Part shown: in pieces, positions 61,501 to 64,000 of the stretch
How positions within the stretch are numbered: position 1 is the first letter of the stretch
Layout of the letters: every line of letters begins with the position of its first letter
NCBI GenBank assembly: GCA_036924085.1
Contig: JAVGWX010000013.1
Span: 56,771,152 to 56,835,151 of the forward strand
Direction of reading: 5' to 3'
DNA: 64,000 bases
Source: Ariolimax columbianus
Lineage: Eukaryota; Mollusca; Gastropoda; Stylommatophora; Arionidae
The notes under the pieces: model-generated
Seen by the model: only the letters and a program-made list of their open reading frames with translations
The model's database searches: none
What the model was told of the DNA's origin: nothing
Position numbers and translations under genes: made by a program

Positions 61501-61682
61501 TGCTATAATTTCATATTGACCACCCCCCCCCCCCCCCCCCAGCTGAAATATGTATTTTGTGACCTTAACAACAGGTACTTCATTACCTCAACATCAGGTT
61601 CTTCAGTTGTAACATGGAACCCATCCGTAAGCCACTGCTTTAGACCTCCATTCAATACAGACACATTATCATGGCCAAAAAG
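49451..61682 (-). CDS. TST/MPST: Gene B: two-domain sulfurtransferase paralogue, exons 3-6 seen
   Basis: Four exons (61682-61587, 60168-60036, 54712-54614, 49575-49451) match gene A exons 3 to 6 with identical lengths (96, 133, 99, 125 nt) and phases. The catalytic loop [10 protein letters not shown] is intact and no stop or frameshift is present in these exons, so the gene may be functional. The domain-2 entry is [15 protein letters not shown], again without the G-R-F arginine. Exon 2 should begin about 100 bp past the window, since 63935-64000 matches 20440-20503 just before exon 2 of gene A. It has gained a CR1 in intron 5 and a piggyBac in intron 4. The last exon was not found. Confidence 0.88.
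50090..50941 (+). CDS. CR1 ORF1: PHD-like finger, coiled coil, SGNH esterase domain
   Basis: 283 aa, intact. Residues about 13-50 have a Cys pattern (RLCDLCGK ... [10 protein letters not shown]) like the PHD-type finger of CR1 ORF1. About 45-95 is a Glu/Lys/Arg-rich coiled coil ([18 protein letters not shown]). About 120-280 is an SGNH/GDSL-type domain: block [12 protein letters not shown] (Ser), block [13 protein letters not shown] (Asn), and the C-terminal [11 protein letters not shown], where the family's Asp..His pair lies. PHD and esterase domains are known from CR1-like ORF1 proteins. The likely role is RNA binding, with an unknown esterase function. The stop is followed by 8 nt and then the ORF2 ATG, which suggests reinitiation. 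Confidence 0.9.
   Translation: MATKTRRNAAKKGQVRLCDLCGKNVSITTTLEDVGTVLCRICRVEERQAQMECNIRENEKRLEEIEKRQMEIEGEQVKMEEILKKLQSRCSQGSKGDLSEETAHRAESFGEKYAHIGEGSVLVVGDSMVREVGRHLSKQHNMFERMDIGGAKIEDIEGRIKRLDDKGNSHVVVLVGTNNVKRDGTEIIMDKYKSLIRTLKEKKFRKVTMMGILDRADGSDYLDSKIIGINLRLQVMCADMGMEFIDVKVDKSKMLDRGGLHLNEIGQHVVAKYMFYHCVRNLN
50950..53871 (+). pseudogene. CR1 ORF2: APE endonuclease and reverse transcriptase, four lesions
   Basis: Endonuclease boxes: [23 protein letters not shown] (Glu), [11 protein letters not shown] (Asp, Asn) and [12 protein letters not shown] (Asp-His). Reverse transcriptase boxes: [56 protein letters not shown] (Asp), [17 protein letters not shown] and KFADDTKLC (catalytic FADD). C-terminus: [12 protein letters not shown] and [19 protein letters not shown]. 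Lesions: a TAA at 52852-52854 just after the first catalytic Asp, a frameshift near 53520, and TGA codons near 53565 and 53707. All catalytic residues survive. Confidence 0.9.
53950..54284. other. Intron 5 of gene B, nothing recognised
   Basis: The first 35 nt match copy A (4733-4770) and then the copies diverge completely. No repeat family or coding signal was found. Confidence 0.5.
54285..54490 (-). mobile_element. SINE-like repeat S3 near exon 5, copy B
   Basis: Counterpart of 8870-9145; here the tail (gttcttaaactctggctatc) and the head survive but the middle is lost. A piece reading gatcagtatgtttcacctga appears at 54391, and again at 54511 outside the repeat. Confidence 0.65.
54614..54712 (-). 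CDS. TST/MPST: Gene B exon 5
   Basis: 99 nt; acceptor tgctcag, donor gtaagt. The junction codon is A|AT (N), giving [19 protein letters not shown] and [13 protein letters not shown]. Confidence 0.93.
54895..55033. repeat. (TA)n and (CA)n microsatellites
   Basis: TA run at 54989-55010 and CA run at 55012-55028, directly before the mariner end. Confidence 0.9.
55034..56040 (+). mobile_element. mariner family 3, copy B
   Basis: The left end reads gggcttcaaattaaaacctt. Transposase pieces on the plus strand: [11 protein letters not shown] and [39 protein letters not shown], then [20 protein letters not shown] and YTHLLNN. The element ends before the last catalytic Asp. About 190 bp at 55314-55505 is an insertion of unknown type ending in a (CAT)n run. 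The second copy of the element, at 11325-14940, is split. Confidence 0.78.
56060..56110. repeat. (TG)n(TA)n microsatellite
   Basis: gtgtgtg run from 56068 and tatata run to about 56109. Confidence 0.95.
56180..56400 (-). mobile_element. LINE 3' fragment
   Basis: Minus strand: [20 protein letters not shown], then [20 protein letters not shown]. It resembles the post-polymerase tail (..RR.L..YGH..R) of LINEs, and the conserved RGRP-like stretch is lost. Tentative. Confidence 0.45.
56410..56620 (+). mobile_element. LINE reverse transcriptase fragment
   Basis: Plus strand: [20 protein letters not shown], then after one stop [18 protein letters not shown], the stretch between the first catalytic Asp and the GVRQGC box of RTE-like LINEs. 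It ends where an oppositely oriented LINE begins. Confidence 0.65.
56584..57079 (-). mobile_element. LINE reverse transcriptase 3' fragment, opposite strand
   Basis: Minus strand: [40 protein letters not shown] (catalytic YADD), then in another frame [20 protein letters not shown] and [13 protein letters not shown]. One frameshift near 56850. A different family from the neighbour on the plus strand. Confidence 0.82.
57139..59406 (-). mobile_element. piggyBac transposon (inactive) in intron 4 of gene B
   Basis: TTAA target duplications at 57135-57138 and 59407-59410; ends CCATTTGAACC and CCCTTTGAACCCG form inverted repeats. The transposase on the minus strand starts at 59192 with an acidic N-terminus ([19 protein letters not shown]). 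At 58655-58161 it continues with [31 protein letters not shown] (first catalytic Asp) and [14 protein letters not shown]. At 58149-57739 come [13 protein letters not shown] and [19 protein letters not shown] (third catalytic Asp), and at 57723-57292 the C-terminal zinc ribbon ([10 protein letters not shown] ... CWEDWH). Lesions: TGA near 58722, TAA near 58659, a frameshift near 58160 and TGA near 57736. The second catalytic Asp is Tyr (VVMYRFYNS for the usual MDRFYNS). No trace is seen at the matching part of copy A. Confidence 0.93.
59411..60030. other. Intron 4 of gene B; shared intron sequence
   Basis: 59800-60030 matches 14887-15070 of copy A (block gtacagaaaggtaacac). 59411-59800 has no match; the minus frame 60001-59489 reads hydrophobic, low-information text and is probably chance. 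Confidence 0.5.
60036..60168 (-). CDS. TST/MPST: Gene B exon 4
   Basis: 133 nt; acceptor ttatccttccag, donor gttagt. It encodes [33 protein letters not shown] and [10 protein letters not shown]. The most diverged exon between the paralogues. Confidence 0.9.
60260..61520. other. Intron 3 of gene B, nothing recognised
   Basis: AT-rich to 60590, then a GC-richer stretch 60600-61080 unlike anything else in the window. No coding domain, splice-flanked exon or known repeat end was found. Ends at a C-run of about 19 bases (61522-61540). Confidence 0.5.
61587..61682 (-). CDS. TST/MPST: Gene B exon 3
   Basis: 96 nt; acceptor catttcctcag, donor gtaatg. It encodes [20 protein letters not shown] and ends TTEEPDVE. 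Confidence 0.94.
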
Positions 61683-61719
61683 CTGAGGAAATGAACAACA
61701 AAGGTATCAGAAAATGTGC

Positions 61720-62040
61720 ATTAAATGTAAAAAGTATGCAGTCAACAACTCAGGAGCCAACAGCAACCAGTGGAGGAAGAGATCAAATGAAGGAAATGGG
61801 GTTGGATGGAACACATGACACAGAATCACCATCAAATGTGACCCAGACAGGCCCTGATATGGTATCCACAGGGTTAGAGGAAGAGAGGTATACCAAGAAA
61901 CACCTGAAGAAGAAAATGTTAAAATGAATTTCGACCCCTGGACCTCAACTGGAGAGCGTCAGAAAGGGCAGCTCAAGATTGAACTTGTTGGAGGAAGGTT
62001 GTCAATGGCATGATGAAGGGAGCGACGGTATTTACTGATT
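61720..62040 (+). mobile_element. LINE 3' fragment, duplication copy B
   Basis: Counterpart of 17815-18130; here a longer frame is open ([40 protein letters not shown]). Shared with copy A, so it is old. Confidence 0.65.
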
Positions 62041-62128
62041 GAACTCTGGGAGAAAGTACAAGCTAATAAACAAAGTTCACTTATAAAAGAATGAGTATAC
62101 AACAAACATGACCAAAAACATCCATTAG

Positions 62129-62803
62129 CCCTTTGAACTTGATCCGTAAATTCCCATTCTTCTGTGTTCCAGAGAAAATACATACAGAGGTAGACATTTG
62201 AGGAAAGCTAATTACTATGACAAAACTATGTGCACTAATTTCATTATTCTATCTCAAATTGACTGACATGACAATGTTCCAGCTTGCTATGCCAGTAAAT
62301 TATGGAATATATTTATTGAAGACCATCGTATATCAAATTTACTTGATACATTACGTGGGATTTCCCCCATGACCGTAGTCTGATCCTCAGAGGGACAGAA
62401 AACAATCTAGCTTTATCATAATCAATGATAATCCAAATTACACAATCATTCAAAATAATTATCTATCCGTTACAAAATAATCCAATTTATTAGGATACAA
62501 AGCCTTGAGAATACTTTCAATTGTTTGTTCTATTTTAAAATGGCTTTTTTCTGAATTTAAAAAATTTCTTTCCATCACAAAAATCATAGCGAAGACATGC
62601 TCTTATATGTGTGTTGTCATAGTTGTTATTTCCAGAAATGTGTGTACTGTGTAGATGTCACTATACTATGGCAAAAATTCAATCAGTACTGCCCAAAACA
62701 CACCTTAAAATAATGGTCCAACCGTTACACCGCCAAATGGGTGACTTTGGGAATGGGGTATTTACACACACACATCGATATATGGTGTTATAGGTTCAAA
62801 GGG
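62129..62803. mobile_element. piggyBac-derived MITE, duplication copy B
   Basis: 675 bp; the left site is now ttag (62125-62128) and the right site is ttaa (62804-62807). The ends ccctttgaact and ccctttgaacc are inverted repeats. Matches 18171-18790 throughout, with small indels. Keeps the gacaaaactatgtgcac block of the parent piggyBac. Confidence 0.85.
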
Positions 62804-62809
62804 TTAATG

Positions 62810-63290
62810 TTTAGCAAAAATTAGGTGTCTGTGCAATATTAATGATTGAATAATGTGAGCACATGTATGAAAATATTAATGATTGTATAATGTAGGAGCA
62901 TGTATGCAAATAATAATTATTATAAAATGTACGCAACGATGAAATTACTTTATTTTACCTTTATTGTCCATACGTTTTGTTATCGCCACAGGCAGTTGAA
63001 ATTGCCTTTCTTAGGCCAAACGTGTTGCCATCAGCTCATGTTGTAGGATTTCTCTTATGTCATCTATCTATCTTCTATGTGGTCTTCCTCGTGCCTTATA
63101 ACCAGATCTTCTTGTGTTATATATGTGCAGTGGTAGTTGATCAGTTTGCATTCTCATGAGATGACTGAACCATCTTATTTGATACCTTGCTATATATTAG
63201 CATAGGGAGCAGTTCTCATAATATTTCCAATGTTATCATTTCTCATTTTGTCTCATTCATACTGTGTCAATGACACTTTCAGAAATGCAG
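62810..63290. repeat. Shared intron sequence, duplication copy B
   Basis: Matches 18795-19300 of copy A, including the ttaatgattgaataatgt units and the gttgccatcagctcatgttg block. Confidence 0.6.
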
Positions 63291-63299
63291 AAGAAAAGT

Positions 63300-63930
63300 A
63301 AAAAAAAACCACTGCACTTCTACTGTAAAAACTGCGTAAGAATAGGTGGTACAGAATAAAGCCACCACTCTCCTACTGTAAAAACTGACTTTGGAATGTG
63401 GTACAGAAATAAAGCCACTGCCCTCCTAATATAAAAGCTGACTAAGCAGCATGGTACAGAACAAAACCTGCATCCTACTGCTGTAAAAACTGAGTAAGGA
63501 GTGTAGTACAGAATAAAGCCACCATCCCACTGCTGGAAAAACTGAGTAAGGAGTGAAGAACAGAATAAAGCCACCATCTCACTGCTGTAAAAACTGAGTA
63601 AGGAGTGTAGTAAAGTGTAATAAAGCCTCACCCTACTGCTTTTCTTCTTCTTCATCATCGATCAACTGATGCTATGCTTCTAGTCCGGTGAGGTTCACAA
63701 AGAAGACTGTGTGATTCAGGTCTCTGCTGGTCCTCCACAGCTTTTCGAGCATGGTCTGTCCCTCAGGTCAGACTGCCTCCTTAAAGCCACCACTATCCTA
63801 CTGTAAAAACTGAGTAAGGAGCATGGTACAGAATAAAGCCACCACCCCACTACTGTAAAAACTAAGTAAGGAGCATGGTACAGAATAAAGCCACCATTAT
63901 CCTACTGTAAAAACTGACTTAAAAGTGTGG
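63300..63930. repeat. Diverged 50-60-bp minisatellite, intron 2 of gene B
   Basis: Counterpart of 19680-20440; units around ctgtaaaaactgagtaagg and agaataaagccacca. Interrupted at 63640-63785 by unrelated sequence. 63935-64000 then matches the sequence leading into exon 2 of gene A. Confidence 0.88.
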
Positions 63931-64000
63931 TACAGCCTTATCATGTCAAACAAAATAGTACAGAAACTAGATCGGTTGGAGTACTTAAATTATTTAACAA

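Overview
This window is animal nuclear DNA. Its genes are split by long introns with GT-AG junctions, it has no operons, and most of it is made of interspersed repeats: many LINE classes, at least five mariner lineages, piggyBac, a CR1 element and tRNA-derived SINEs, with abundant minisatellites. The repeat mix would suit a lophotrochozoan such as a mollusc, but that is an inference and no single sequence proves the species.

The host content is a pair of tandem, same-orientation (minus strand) genes for a two-domain sulfurtransferase of the rhodanese / 3-mercaptopyruvate sulfurtransferase (TST/MPST) family. Gene A has six exons between 24598 and 4489. All five exon junctions agree in phase and the exons join into 288 codons; only the last short exon is missing. 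Gene B shows exons 3 to 6 between 61682 and 49451, and its exons 1 and 2 should lie just past the right edge. The introns match too: shared LINE pieces, a mariner, a piggyBac-derived MITE, a SINE and minisatellites occur in the same order in both. So about 1.56-20.5 kb (copy A) and about 45.6-64.0 kb (copy B) are a direct segmental duplication roughly 44 kb apart. One further well-formed exon of an unrecognised gene lies at 40089-40270 (minus) in the DNA between the copies.

Layout: 1-1.5 kb LINE and nested repeats; 1.56-20.5 kb duplication copy A with exons 6 to 3 of gene A, a mariner (9.56-10.94 kb), a 3-kb TTAA-bounded composite insertion (11.47-14.46 kb) and a piggyBac MITE (18.2-18.8 kb); 20.6-24.6 kb exons 2 and 1 with a fold-back mariner (22.1-22.8 kb); 24.7-45.6 kb a repeat-rich spacer (twin-primed LINE, RNase H LINEs, SINE-in-SINE nests, orphan exon, and a satellite amplified from a transposon end at 43.3-44.4 kb); 45.6-64 kb duplication copy B, containing a nearly intact CR1 element (49.7-53.95 kb) and a piggyBac element (57.14-59.41 kb) that are not visible at the matching places in copy A.

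The two copies can be used against each other. Copy A gives the empty site of the CR1 insertion, copy B gives the empty site of the TTAA-bounded insertion, and elements present in both predate the duplication. The most unusual features are the replacement of the conserved substrate-binding arginine position in both sulfurtransferases, the uneven divergence of their exons, the repeated placement of minisatellites just downstream of splice donors, and a transposon terminal repeat expanded into a satellite. No RNA gene, CRISPR array or prokaryotic signal was seen. LINE clade names are tentative because no database search was possible.
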